Shown here: in pieces, positions 7,375-15,035 of the stretch
Position numbering within the stretch: the first letter of the stretch is position 1
Layout: every line of letters begins with the position of its first letter
From: Saccharothrix sp. S26
Lineage (GTDB): Bacteria > Actinomycetota > Actinomycetes > Mycobacteriales > Pseudonocardiaceae
Length of the DNA: 38,975 bases
Direction: 5' to 3'
Assembly: GCF_021390395.1 (NCBI RefSeq)
Contig: NZ_JAJUWT010000040.1
Coordinates: 1-38,975 of the forward strand
Notes under the pieces: model-generated
The model's database searches: none
What the model was told of the DNA's origin: nothing
What the model saw: only the letters and a program-made list of their open reading frames with translations
Translations under genes and position numbers: made by a program

Positions 7375-8354
7375 CAGGTGAGCGTGACGTCGTCGGGGCC
7401 GTCCAGCCGCGGGGGAGCGGGCGTGGTGGCGACGGTGGTCGCGCCGACGTGGACCAGCGCCTTGCCGACGGCCTCGCTCTCGGCGACCGAGCCGATCTCG
7501 GCCAGGTCGACCATGGCCTGGTCGAGGTCGACGACGCGTTCCTCCATGCCGATCGTGGCGGCGATCAGCTCGCACACCGCGCCGGGGTCGTCGAGCTTGA
7601 GGAAGCGCTGGCCGAGCAGGTCGCGCCAGTGGTCGGCGATGTCCTGGTCGTGGTAGTACGACGACTGGTTGGGCAGCACGAAGTAGACGTGCCACTTGCG
7701 GCTGAGCTCGCGGTAGATCGAGGCGGGGTCGATGTCCTGCTTGACGTCGTCGCCGATGATCCGGCGGATGTGGCGTGCTTCGAGGCGGGGCTTGTTGAGC
7801 TCGTCGCCGATGAGGAACAGGTAGCCCTTGCGGCCGCGCTTCTGCCAGGCGTCGGTGACGACGTGGCGGGCCACGAAGTAGGCGGCCAGCTCGTAGGACT
7901 CGCTCTTCTGCCCGCCGCCGTTGCCTTCGAGGAAGATGGTGCGCAGCTGCTCGTCCATGCGGTTGTCCGACTCGAACTGGCCGACCTGGAGGGGCACACG
8001 GTCGCTGTCGGCGTCACCGATGCCGCCGAACATCAGCTGCGGGTCCGCGAGGTAGCCCTTGCGCTGCAACAGGCCGTGCAGCTTGCCGAGCTTGCGCTGC
8101 ATGATCTGCGGCACGCGGCCCATCGAGCCGGTGACGTCGAACAGCACCGCGATGGGGGTCGAGTCGGCGTGGTCGGGCGAGTCGCGGCACTCGCGCGCCG
8201 CCACGCCCTTCGGGTCCAGCGCCGGGTCGGCCTTCCACTCCTTGGCCGGGCGCGAGCGCAGGGCGGCGGTGTAGCCGAAGTCGTCGATGCCCTTGGCGGC
8301 GCGGAAGGTCTTGGCCGCCGCGTAGGCGTTGTCGTCCCACTTGCCGTGTCCCAT
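7374..8354 (-). CDS. VWA domain protein
   Basis: 326 residues. After a short N-terminal segment (MGHGKWDDNAYAAAKTFR) comes a von Willebrand A domain with the MIDAS motif DVTGSM in IAVLFDVTGSMGRVPQIM, around residue 87, plus further VWA strands (YLFLIGDELN, WHVYFVLPNQ). There is no signal peptide or membrane helix, so it acts in the cytoplasm, probably as a metal-dependent assembly scaffold. An AGGAG site precedes the ATG. It lies two bases after the pseudokinase stop and overlaps the PurA-like start, in the middle of the four-gene operon. Kinase-VWA pairs recur in bacterial stress and conflict systems such as TerY-P, which makes a sensor or scaffold role plausible. Confidence 0.85.
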   Translation of the reverse strand: MGHGKWDDNAYAAAKTFRAAKGIDDFGYTAALRSRPAKEWKADPALDPKGVAARECRDSPDHADSTPIAVLFDVTGSMGRVPQIMQRKLGKLHGLLQRKGYLADPQLMFGGIGDADSDRVPLQVGQFESDNRMDEQLRTIFLEGNGGGQKSESYELAAYFVARHVVTDAWQKRGRKGYLFLIGDELNKPRLEARHIRRIIGDDVKQDIDPASIYRELSRKWHVYFVLPNQSSYYHDQDIADHWRDLLGQRFLKLDDPGAVCELIAATIGMEERVVDLDQAMVDLAEIGSVAESEAVGKALVHVGATTVATTPAPPRLDGPDDVTLT

Positions 8355-8356
8355 GG

Positions 8357-9364
8357 TCAGGCTCCTGTCTTGGGCAGGGCGAACGGGCGGAAGGTCCGTT
8401 CGCCGTAGAGGTCGTCGAGCAGGTCGTCGTACTCGTCGAGCAGGTCGACGGCATCGGGCCGTCGCGCGGGGTCGTCCTGCGTGCAGCCGCGGGCGAACCT
8501 GCGTTGTGCGGTTTCGTCGTCCGCCAACAGGTCCAGCATGAGCGTGTGTGCCATGTGGACGTCGGTGGCGGGGGTGACCGGTCGTCCGGCGTGGACTTCC
8601 GGCGGGTAGGGGATGGTCTTGTCGGTGGCCAGCGGGCGTTCGCCCGCGGTGACGGCGAACGTCCAGCCGGCCAGCACGATGCCGTGCTGCCCGGGGTGCA
8701 CCAGGACGTTGTCGGCGGTGATCGCGCCGTGCACGAGGCCGACGCGGTGCGCGCCCGCGACGGCCCGCAGCAGCCTGCGGTGCATCCAGGCGTAGTCGCG
8801 GCCGTCCAGCCCGCGCGGGAACGCCCGGTGCACGTCGGCGAGCGTGACGAACCCGTCGAGCAGCGGGGCCAGGACGGTGAACGCGCGGGAGCCGCGGGCC
8901 ACGTCGCCGGAGGTGTCGACCAGGTGCGGGTAGTAGGGGCGCAGCCAGCGGTGTTCGTCGGTGAAGCGGGCGAGGCGGCGCAGCGCGTCCCACTCGGCGT
9001 GCAGCAGGGGGTTGAGCGCGGGGTTGCGCACGACCTTGACCACGTGCGGGCCGTCGGTGCGGTAGAGGTTGGCGACGCTGCCGACCGCGTGCCGCGCGGC
9101 GAGCCGGTAGGTCGCGCGGTCGGTGCGCAGCTCGACCGGTGCGGCGTGCAGCCACTCGTGGTGCAGCCGGGTCAGCTCGGCCGAGGCGGCGTGGGCCCTG
9201 GTGTCGTGGGGGCCGACCCGGTCGGGGTGCAGGACGGCGGCGAGGCCCCGGTAGAGCCGCTGCGCCTCCTTGCGGCGGGCCGGGTCGGGGTCGACCGGGC
9301 CGAACAGGTCGGCCGCCGAGCCTGCCCGTTCGACTCGTTCGAGCGCTTCGTCCCTGGTGAACAT
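8357..9364 (-). CDS. J-domain-like/pseudokinase fusion protein
   Basis: 335 residues. Residues 1-75 resemble a J domain with the diagnostic HPD at 46-48 (in LAAVLHPDRVG), followed by helix TRLHHEWLHAA. A protein-kinase-like domain follows: a glycine-poor loop, HVVKVVR (the VAIK lysine) and LLHAEWDALRRL (the alpha-C Glu). However, the catalytic loop reads VHGAITADNVLV, with Ala in place of the catalytic Asp, and the DFG position reads AGW. It is probably a pseudokinase or a kinase with unusual chemistry. J domains recruit Hsp70, so the protein could link chaperone recruitment to the VWA partner. First gene of the operon and apparently leaderless. Function of the fusion is unknown. Confidence 0.8.
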   Translation of the reverse strand: MFTRDEALERVERAGSAADLFGPVDPDPARRKEAQRLYRGLAAVLHPDRVGPHDTRAHAASAELTRLHHEWLHAAPVELRTDRATYRLAARHAVGSVANLYRTDGPHVVKVVRNPALNPLLHAEWDALRRLARFTDEHRWLRPYYPHLVDTSGDVARGSRAFTVLAPLLDGFVTLADVHRAFPRGLDGRDYAWMHRRLLRAVAGAHRVGLVHGAITADNVLVHPGQHGIVLAGWTFAVTAGERPLATDKTIPYPPEVHAGRPVTPATDVHMAHTLMLDLLADDETAQRRFARGCTQDDPARRPDAVDLLDEYDDLLDDLYGERTFRPFALPKTGA

Positions 9365-9365
9365 A

Positions 9366-9388
9366 GTTTGAGTCTATACGACTCAAAC
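9366..9388 (-). promoter_or_regulatory. Perfect inverted repeat over the operon promoter
   Basis: GTTTGAGTC (9366-9374) and GACTCAAAC (9380-9388) form perfect 9-bp arms with a 5-base spacer. On the minus strand the repeat contains a -10-like TATAGA (plus 9373-9378) located 8 bases before the ATG of the J-domain/pseudokinase gene, so the mRNA should start at or next to the start codon. The position and symmetry are what a repressor site looks like. The NrtR-like protein at the end of the operon is the obvious candidate. Confidence 0.7.
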
Positions 9389-9464
9389 CGGTGGTCGAGT
9401 GGAATACCGCTGTGTCGCCGGTCACATGGCGTGCTCGTGGTCGGCGGAGCTGGGGTGATCGGCG

Positions 9465-9522
9465 ATGTTGTACTTCCTGTGATCAGCGGTCCCCGCACTC
9501 GCGTCGAGCCCCGCTCCGCGAG
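9465..9522 (+). promoter_or_regulatory. Possible leader peptide and attenuator before the ABC-F remnant
   Basis: A five-codon ORF (MLYFL, ATG 9465, stop 9480-9482) is followed by a hairpin with 9-bp arms, GCACTCGCG (9495-9503) and CGCGAGCGC (9517-9525), with one G-U pair and a 13-base loop. Antibiotic-resistance ABC-F genes in actinomycetes are often controlled by ribosome-mediated attenuation with such leaders. No T-run follows the hairpin. Speculative. Confidence 0.3.
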
Positions 9523-9585
9523 CGCACTCCCGCATCTCCGCACCGATGACCCTCGGCGTGCTCTCCCCGGGAACAGGAGTCTGCC

Positions 9586-9915
9586 TTGCGCACCGCGCAA
9601 CTCGCACTGCGCAACGTCACCAAGAGCCATCACGACCGCGTCGTGCTCGACGCGGTCTCGTCGACCGTCAAGCCCGGTGAGAAGGTGGGCGTGATCGGCG
9701 ACAACGGATCCGGCAAGTCCACCCTGCTCGCGATCGTCGCGACCCGACCACGGCGAGGTCACCGTGGTCGCGCCCGGCGGCATCGACTACCTGCCCCAGT
9801 CGGTGGACGTGCCGCCGCCCGCCACCGCGGCCGACGTGGTCTGACGCACGACCGGCGCACCCGCGAGTCGTTCCGCGGCACGCGCCCGCACCTGGAGCAC
9901 GGCGAGCCGACGTGA
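9586..9915 (+). pseudogene. Internally deleted ABC-F ATPase remnant
   Basis: The TTG start at 9586 follows AGGAG (9575-9579). The first 50 residues are a typical ABC-F N-terminus: LALRNVTKSHHDRVVLDAVS, then a Walker A in IGDNGSGKSTLLAIV. Near base 9744 a one-base shift occurs. In the shifted frame the protein would continue HGEVTVVAPGGIDYLPQ, as expected for ABC-F. The original frame is out of register until about 9845 and then ends with THDRRTRESFRGTRPHLEHG, which resembles the C-terminus of ABC-F proteins. Only about 110 codons remain of an expected 530-550, so over 400 residues, including the second ATPase domain, have been lost. The ancestor probably protected ribosomes from an antibiotic. 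The stop abuts that of the convergent MFS gene. Confidence 0.75.
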
Positions 9916-11133
9916 TCAGGGCGCGGCGGCGGCCGGCCGGTGCAGGTCGGCCGCCGCCGCGAACGGCCGCCACGCGACCACGGCCACGCCCGCCACCACC
10001 ACGACCGCGAACCAGAACGGCGCGGTGATCCCGAACTGGCGGGCGACGACACCGCCCACCAGCGCGCCCAGCGCCGACCCGCCGACGCTGAGCAGGAAGA
10101 AGGCGCTGCCCACCCGGCCGCGCAACGCGTCGGGCACCTCGCGCTGCCGGATCGACTGCGTGATCACGTTCCACACCACCGCGTGCACGCCGAACACCGC
10201 CAGCACCGCACCCGCCACCCACACGTCCCGGGCCAGCGCGAACCCCAGGTGGGTGCCCGCCTCCACCACCAGGCCCACCCGCAGCAACGCGGTCGGCCCG
10301 AACCGGTCGACCAGCCTGCTCGCCACCGCCGTGCCGAGCACCCCGCCGACCGCGATCGAGCTCAACAGCAGGCCGAACCACCTCGGGTCCAGCCCGAGCC
10401 GTTCACCCGAGTACAGCACCAGGATCGACATCGCGCCCGTGAGCGTCAGGTTCATCAGGCACAGGCACAGGGCCAACGTCCGCAGCACCTCGTGCCGCCA
10501 CAACCAGCGCAGCCCTTCCCCGATCTCGGCGCGCACGGTCCCCCGCCGCACCGGGGCCTGCGACGGCACACCCCGCACCGCCGCGATGAGCAGCGCGGCG
10601 ACCACGAAACTGGCCGCGTCCACCCCGAACGGCACCGCCGCCGCCACCACGAACAACGCCGCGCCGACCGGCGGCGCGAGCAACTGGTTGCCCAGGATGT
10701 GCGTGGCCATCAGCCGCGAGTTCGCCCGCGGCAGGTGCTCGGCGGCCACGACCGCCGGCAGCAACGCCGACGTCGCGTTGTCCGCCACCGTCTCACCCAC
10801 CCCCAGCAGGAACAGGCACGCGTACACCACCGGCACCGACGCGTGCCCCGTCCAGATCGCCACCGCGAGCCCCGCCACCACCGCGCCCCGGGCCAGGTTC
10901 GCCACCACGGCGAGCCTGCGCCGGTCGAACCGGTCCACCACCACCCCGCTGAGTAGCGAGAACAGCAACCACGGCAGCTGTTGGGCGAACACCGCGCCCG
11001 CCACCAGCGCCGGGTCGGAGGTCAGCGAGGCCACCAACAGGGGACCGGCCGCCATCGTCATGCCGTCACCGATGTTCGACACCGCGGAGGCCGACCACAG
11101 CCTGGCGAAGTCCGGTCCCAGTCGACGCGCCAT
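9916..11133 (-). CDS. MFS exporter (EntS/MFS_3-like)
   Basis: 405 residues with about 12 hydrophobic membrane segments. The N-terminus FARLWSASAVSNIGDGM and the loop DRFDRRRLAVVAN are typical of the MFS_3/EntS-like exporters, and the second half has SIAVGGVLGTAVASRLVDRFG. Such proteins export small molecules (siderophores, macrolides, drugs) using the proton gradient. It ends directly against the ABC-F remnant and diverges from the GNAT gene across 156 bases. The substrate cannot be told from sequence. With the decayed ABC-F gene alongside, an antibiotic-related role is possible but unproved. Confidence 0.85.
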   Translation of the reverse strand: MARRLGPDFARLWSASAVSNIGDGMTMAAGPLLVASLTSDPALVAGAVFAQQLPWLLFSLLSGVVVDRFDRRRLAVVANLARGAVVAGLAVAIWTGHASVPVVYACLFLLGVGETVADNATSALLPAVVAAEHLPRANSRLMATHILGNQLLAPPVGAALFVVAAAVPFGVDAASFVVAALLIAAVRGVPSQAPVRRGTVRAEIGEGLRWLWRHEVLRTLALCLCLMNLTLTGAMSILVLYSGERLGLDPRWFGLLLSSIAVGGVLGTAVASRLVDRFGPTALLRVGLVVEAGTHLGFALARDVWVAGAVLAVFGVHAVVWNVITQSIRQREVPDALRGRVGSAFFLLSVGGSALGALVGGVVARQFGITAPFWFAVVVVAGVAVVAWRPFAAAADLHRPAAAAP

Positions 11134-11289
11134 GCCGGTGGACGCTAGCGAGCCGGCCCGCCCGGGGCACGCGGGTTACCGCCCGTTCAGCCTCGACGGA
11201 TACCGCTCCGCGCGATCCGGCGGTGGACAGACCGCCCCGACGGCACCATGATTCGACCGATCGCGAACTAGTGGGGGGAGCGGAGCGCG

Positions 11290-11988
11290 ATGGATTCGCC
11301 GTTGGACAACCCGGCCTGGGCGTCGTTGACCGGACCGCACGCCCGCTTCGCCGAACGACACGGCCGGGCCCTGCGCTACCGACCCGACGTGGCGACCTTC
11401 GCGGCGCTGCCCGACCGGCCCGACGAGCGGACGTGGGCCGACCTCGCCGCGCTGGCCGGACCGGGCGCGATCGCACCCATCACCACCCCGCACACCCCAC
11501 CGGCCGACTGGGAGGTCGTCGACCGCATCGACGCGGTGCAGCTCGTCGACGACGGCGTGCGCGCCGCCGAGGAACCCGAAGCGATCCGGCTGGGCCCCGC
11601 CGACGTGCCCGAGATGCTCGACCTGGTGCGGCGCACCCGACCCGGGCCGTTCCTGCCGCGCACCGTCGAACTGGGCACCTACCTCGGCATCCGCCGTGAC
11701 GGAGCGCTCGTCGCGATGGCGGGCGAACGCCTGCACCCGCCGGGCTGGACCGAGATCAGCGCCGTGTGCACCGACCCCGCCCACCGGGGCCAGGGCCTGG
11801 CGACCCGGCTGGTGCACGCCGTCACCGCCGGCATCCGCGCCCGCGGCGAACAGGCGATGATGCACGCCGCCGCCTCCAACACCGGCGCGATCGCCCTCTA
11901 CGAGTCACTGGGCTTCCGCATCCGCCAACACCTCGTGATCACTCTCCTCCGCACCCCTGTGACAACCCCGGCCGCCGTGCGCGCCTGA
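11290..11988 (+). CDS. GNAT-family N-acetyltransferase
   Basis: 232 residues. The C-terminal half (about 125-220) is a GNAT domain of FR47-like type: WTEISAVCTDPAHRGQGLATRLV carries the acetyl-CoA-binding RGQGLA motif, and SNTGAIALYESLGF is the typical C-terminal motif. The N-terminal half is a divergent extension (DNPAWASLTGPHARFAE) also seen in this subfamily. A GGGGAG ribosome-binding site precedes the ATG. Substrate unknown; it may be a small amine or a protein N-terminus. It diverges from the MFS exporter. Confidence 0.88.
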   Translation: MDSPLDNPAWASLTGPHARFAERHGRALRYRPDVATFAALPDRPDERTWADLAALAGPGAIAPITTPHTPPADWEVVDRIDAVQLVDDGVRAAEEPEAIRLGPADVPEMLDLVRRTRPGPFLPRTVELGTYLGIRRDGALVAMAGERLHPPGWTEISAVCTDPAHRGQGLATRLVHAVTAGIRARGEQAMMHAAASNTGAIALYESLGFRIRQHLVITLLRTPVTTPAAVRA

Positions 11989-12166
11989 CCCGCGCCAGCC
12001 GGCCCTGGCGTCGGCACCGCACCGGCTCCCTCGATCCCGGCACCCTCCGCCCCGCGCCGGACCCTCTCAAGCCCGGCACCCCGCGCCACAGCCCGGCCCA
12101 CCGGCGCTCCGAGCAGGGAGACCGGAGCTGTGCGGCGAGAGCCGGGCGCTTGCGGTCCGCATGGCG

Positions 12167-12486
12167 TCAGAACAGGGCGTCGATCAGCGCCTCCGCCTGG
12201 GCCGGGTTCAGGCGCGGGTCGCACAAGGTGTGGTAATCGGTGGACAGGTCGAGCGCGGCCCGATCTTGCACGCCACCGGGTTGCGAACCAGGCTCAACAG
12301 TCGCACGTGCGCCCCGTCCACCCCGCCGGTGCGCTCCCCGATCCACGGGAAGCGCGTGGAACCCGGGAACCGCTGCCCGGTCACGTCGTCCACCCGCACC
12401 TGCGGCCCCTCGTAGTCGAGCACCAGCGCGTCGTAGCTGGACCACGGACCGGACCAGACCGGCTGTCGGGTGTCCATGTTGATCAC
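12167..12486 (-). pseudogene. Class II DAHP synthase remnant
   Basis: In one frame, starting at 12486 (GTG, or ATG at 12477), the sequence reads SSYDALVLDYEGPQVRV and FPWIGERTGGVDGAHVRLL, then NPVACKIGP. This is the unmistakable central part of class II 3-deoxy-D-arabino-heptulosonate-7-phosphate synthases (LLLDYEEP...FPWIGERT..DGAH...NPV..KVGP). A shift into another frame near base 12265 then gives STDYHTLCDPRLNPAQAEAL, the family C-terminus. The N-terminal third and the segment between centre and C-terminus are missing. Class II enzymes are often plant-like or secondary-metabolism isoenzymes supplying aromatic precursors, so this may be the scar of a lost biosynthetic cluster. Confidence 0.7.
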
Positions 12487-12487
12487 T

Positions 12488-12851
12488 TTACGTGGTGGGG
12501 CGCATCGGGATCCGGTCGGCGTCGGCCAGGAAGTCGGCCTCCTGCAACGAGGTCGGGCAGATGTCGACCACCGGCAGGTCCGATGGTGTGCCGCACGGCG
12601 TGCACGCCCATCCTCTCCGCGGCCAGGTTGGCGATCCCGAACACCGCCAGGTCGGCGAACACCCGGCGCACCTGCACGTCACCGAACACCTTGGCGATGA
12701 CGACCGGCACCTCCTGCGGGGGCACCGCGTCCGGGAGGTGGTCCGTGGCCGGCGCGAACGCCTCGGCCTGCTCCAGCCCGGCCCTGATCGGATCGAGGCC
12801 CGCCTTGCGCACCAGCCCGAACATGCCCCCGCCGATGGCGAACACGACCAT
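12488..12851 (-). pseudogene. Frameshifted ORF of unknown family
   Basis: From 12851 one frame reads like a real protein (MVVFAIGGGMFGLVRKAGLD, then PVVIAKVFGDVQVRRVFADL and FGIANLAAERMGVHAVRH). Near 12590 it loses protein character, while a second frame takes over with LPVVDICPTSLQEADFLADA and stops at 12488. A single frameshift would restore a continuous protein. The coding sense may extend upstream of 12851 (ADIAEEVAES before the first Met). It directly precedes the DAHP synthase remnant in the same direction. I do not recognise the family. A sequencing error is the alternative explanation. Confidence 0.45.
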
Positions 12852-13132
12852 GGACTCGGCGACCTCTTCGGCGATGTCGGCGGGGGAGGGACGTCCGGCC
12901 GGACGTCGCGAAGATCACTCGGCCGGCCCTGCCGGGCGGGGGTGGCACGACCGCAGCCGGCACGCCGAAGGCGGGGCAACCCCTGGTGATCTGCTACTTC
13001 GACGCGGGTACACCCCTACCGGCGCGCGGCGGCACCGGGACGCCGCTGGTCACCGACCGGCGGTGACGGGTGCGGCGGCGCACCCCCAGTGGTGGACTGG
13101 GACGACGTCCGACGAACCGGTGAGGATGGAAC

Positions 13133-14857
13133 ATGGCTCTGGACCGGACCCCGCCAACCCCGACGACCGCGCCGTGGTGGACCTCGGCGGTGGTGTACCA
13201 GGTGTACCCGCGCAGCTTCGCCGACTCCGACGGCGACGGCGTGGGCGACCTCAACGGCATCACCGCGCGGCTGGACCACCTGGCCCGGTTGGGCGTCGAC
13301 GTGGTCTGGCTGTCACCGGTGTACGCGTCGCCGCAGGCCGACAACGGCTACGACATCTCCGACTACCAGGCGATCGACCCGGCGTTCGGCACGTTGGACG
13401 ACTTCGACCGGCTGCTGGAGCAGGTGCACGCCCGCGGCATGAAGCTGGTGATGGACCTGGTGGTCAACCACACCTCCGACGAGCACCCGTGGTTCGTCGA
13501 GTCCCGCTCTTCCAAGGACAACCCGAAGCGCGACTGGTACTGGTGGCGGCCGCCGCGCGAGGGCTTCGAAGCGGGGCAGCCGGGCGCGGAGCCGACCAAC
13601 TGGGGCTCGTTCTTCTCCGGCCCGGCGTGGACGCTCGACGAGGCGACGGGGGAGTACTACCTGCACCTGTTCGACCGCAAGCAGCCGGACCTGAACTGGG
13701 AGAACCCGGAGGTCCGCCACGCCGTGTACGAGATGATGCGGTGGTGGCTGGACCGGGGTGTGGACGGCTTCCGGATGGACGTCATCAACCTGATCTCCAA
13801 GGATCCCGAGCTGCCGGACGGCGCGACCACCGGCGTCGGCGGCCTCGGCGACGGGTTCCCGCACTTCGCCACCCGCCCCGGCGTGCACGACTTCCTGCGC
13901 GAGATGAACCGGGAGGTGTTCGAGGGCCGGACCGGCGAGTTCCTCACGGTGGGGGAGATGCCCGGCGTGACGTGGGAGCAGGCGCGGTTGTTCACCGACC
14001 CGGCGCGGCGGGAGCTGGACATGGTGTTCCAGTTCGAGCACGTCTGGCTCGACCAGGGGCCGGGCGGCAAGTTCGACCCGAAGCCGCTGGACCTGCGCGA
14101 CCTGAAGGCGTCGCTGGGGCGGTGGCAGACGGCGTTGGCCGAGGTCGGCTGGAACAGCCTGTACTGGAACAACCACGACCAGCCGCGCGTGGTGTCCCGC
14201 TTCGGTGACGACGGCAGGTGCTGGCGCGAGTCGGCGACGGCGCTGGCCACCGTGCTGCACCTGCACCGCGGCACACCGTACGTCTACCAGGGCGAGGAAC
14301 TGGGCATGACGAACGCGCCGTTCGCCGGGGTGCACGAGATGCACGACATCGAGTCGCTCAACCACTACCGGCAGGCGGTCGCCGCCGGTGCGGACCCGGA
14401 GTCGGTGTTGCGGGGCCTGCGCGCGATGGGCCGTGACAACGCCCGCACCCCCGTGCAGTGGGACGCGAGCCCCAACGCCGGGTTCACCACGGGTGAGCCG
14501 TGGATCGCGGTCAACCCCAACCACACCTGGCTCAACGCCGCCGCCCAGTACGACGACCCGAAGTCGGTCTTCAACCACTACCGTCGGCTCATCGAGCTGC
14601 GCCACCGGCTCCCGGTCGTGGCGCTGGGCGACTTCCGGATGCTCCTGGCCGACCACCCGCAGGTCTACGCCTACGAGCGCACGCTGGACGGCACGCGGCT
14701 GCTCGTCGTGGCCAACCTCGGCGGCACACCGCAGACCGTCGAGATCGACCGCGACTGGGCCGCCGCCGACGTCGTGCTGGCCAACACCGACGACGCGCCG
14801 ATCTCACCCGGCCGCGTGGACCTCCGGCCGTGGGAGGCGCTGGTGCTCCAGCGCTGA
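13133..14857 (+). CDS. GH13 alpha-glucosidase (oligo-1,6-glucosidase type)
   Basis: 574 residues, normal for the GH13 oligo-1,6-glucosidase/alpha-glucosidase group. The N-terminus WWTSAVVYQVYPRSFADSDG and loop GDLNGITARLDHLARLGVD are standard. Catalytic residues fall in the expected motifs: nucleophile D216 (GFRMDVINL), acid/base E275 (FLTVGEMPG) and transition-state Asp D349 (NNHDQPR). MDLVVNHTSDEHPWF is conserved region I. The C-terminal beta domain ends PWEALVLQR. No signal peptide, so it hydrolyses imported malto- or isomalto-oligosaccharides or sucrose-like glucosides in the cytoplasm. An AGGATGG site precedes the ATG. No transporter or LacI regulator is adjacent, so the sugar is uncertain. 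Confidence 0.95.
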   Translation: MALDRTPPTPTTAPWWTSAVVYQVYPRSFADSDGDGVGDLNGITARLDHLARLGVDVVWLSPVYASPQADNGYDISDYQAIDPAFGTLDDFDRLLEQVHARGMKLVMDLVVNHTSDEHPWFVESRSSKDNPKRDWYWWRPPREGFEAGQPGAEPTNWGSFFSGPAWTLDEATGEYYLHLFDRKQPDLNWENPEVRHAVYEMMRWWLDRGVDGFRMDVINLISKDPELPDGATTGVGGLGDGFPHFATRPGVHDFLREMNREVFEGRTGEFLTVGEMPGVTWEQARLFTDPARRELDMVFQFEHVWLDQGPGGKFDPKPLDLRDLKASLGRWQTALAEVGWNSLYWNNHDQPRVVSRFGDDGRCWRESATALATVLHLHRGTPYVYQGEELGMTNAPFAGVHEMHDIESLNHYRQAVAAGADPESVLRGLRAMGRDNARTPVQWDASPNAGFTTGEPWIAVNPNHTWLNAAAQYDDPKSVFNHYRRLIELRHRLPVVALGDFRMLLADHPQVYAYERTLDGTRLLVVANLGGTPQTVEIDRDWAAADVVLANTDDAPISPGRVDLRPWEALVLQR

Positions 14858-15035
14858 CCCGGCTCACCGCCCCACCTGCGGATTTCACGATCCTGCAAGG
14901 TGTTCGCACACCCGACCGTGGACAGTGGTCACGGGGGTTGCGGGTTCCCGGCTCACGGGACCGCGACGGAACCGGCGGGCGCGGTGAGCCGTCACTGGGG
15001 GACAGCTCACCGCGCCCGGCGAACCCGGGTGGTGG

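Noticed and set aside
5263..7656. Very long plus-strand open frame opposite the PurA-like and NrtR-like genes
   Set aside because: It is the high-GC shadow of the minus-strand genes. Its product is Gly/Val/Ala/Arg-rich without domain motifs, while the minus strand carries clear PurA and Nudix motifs.
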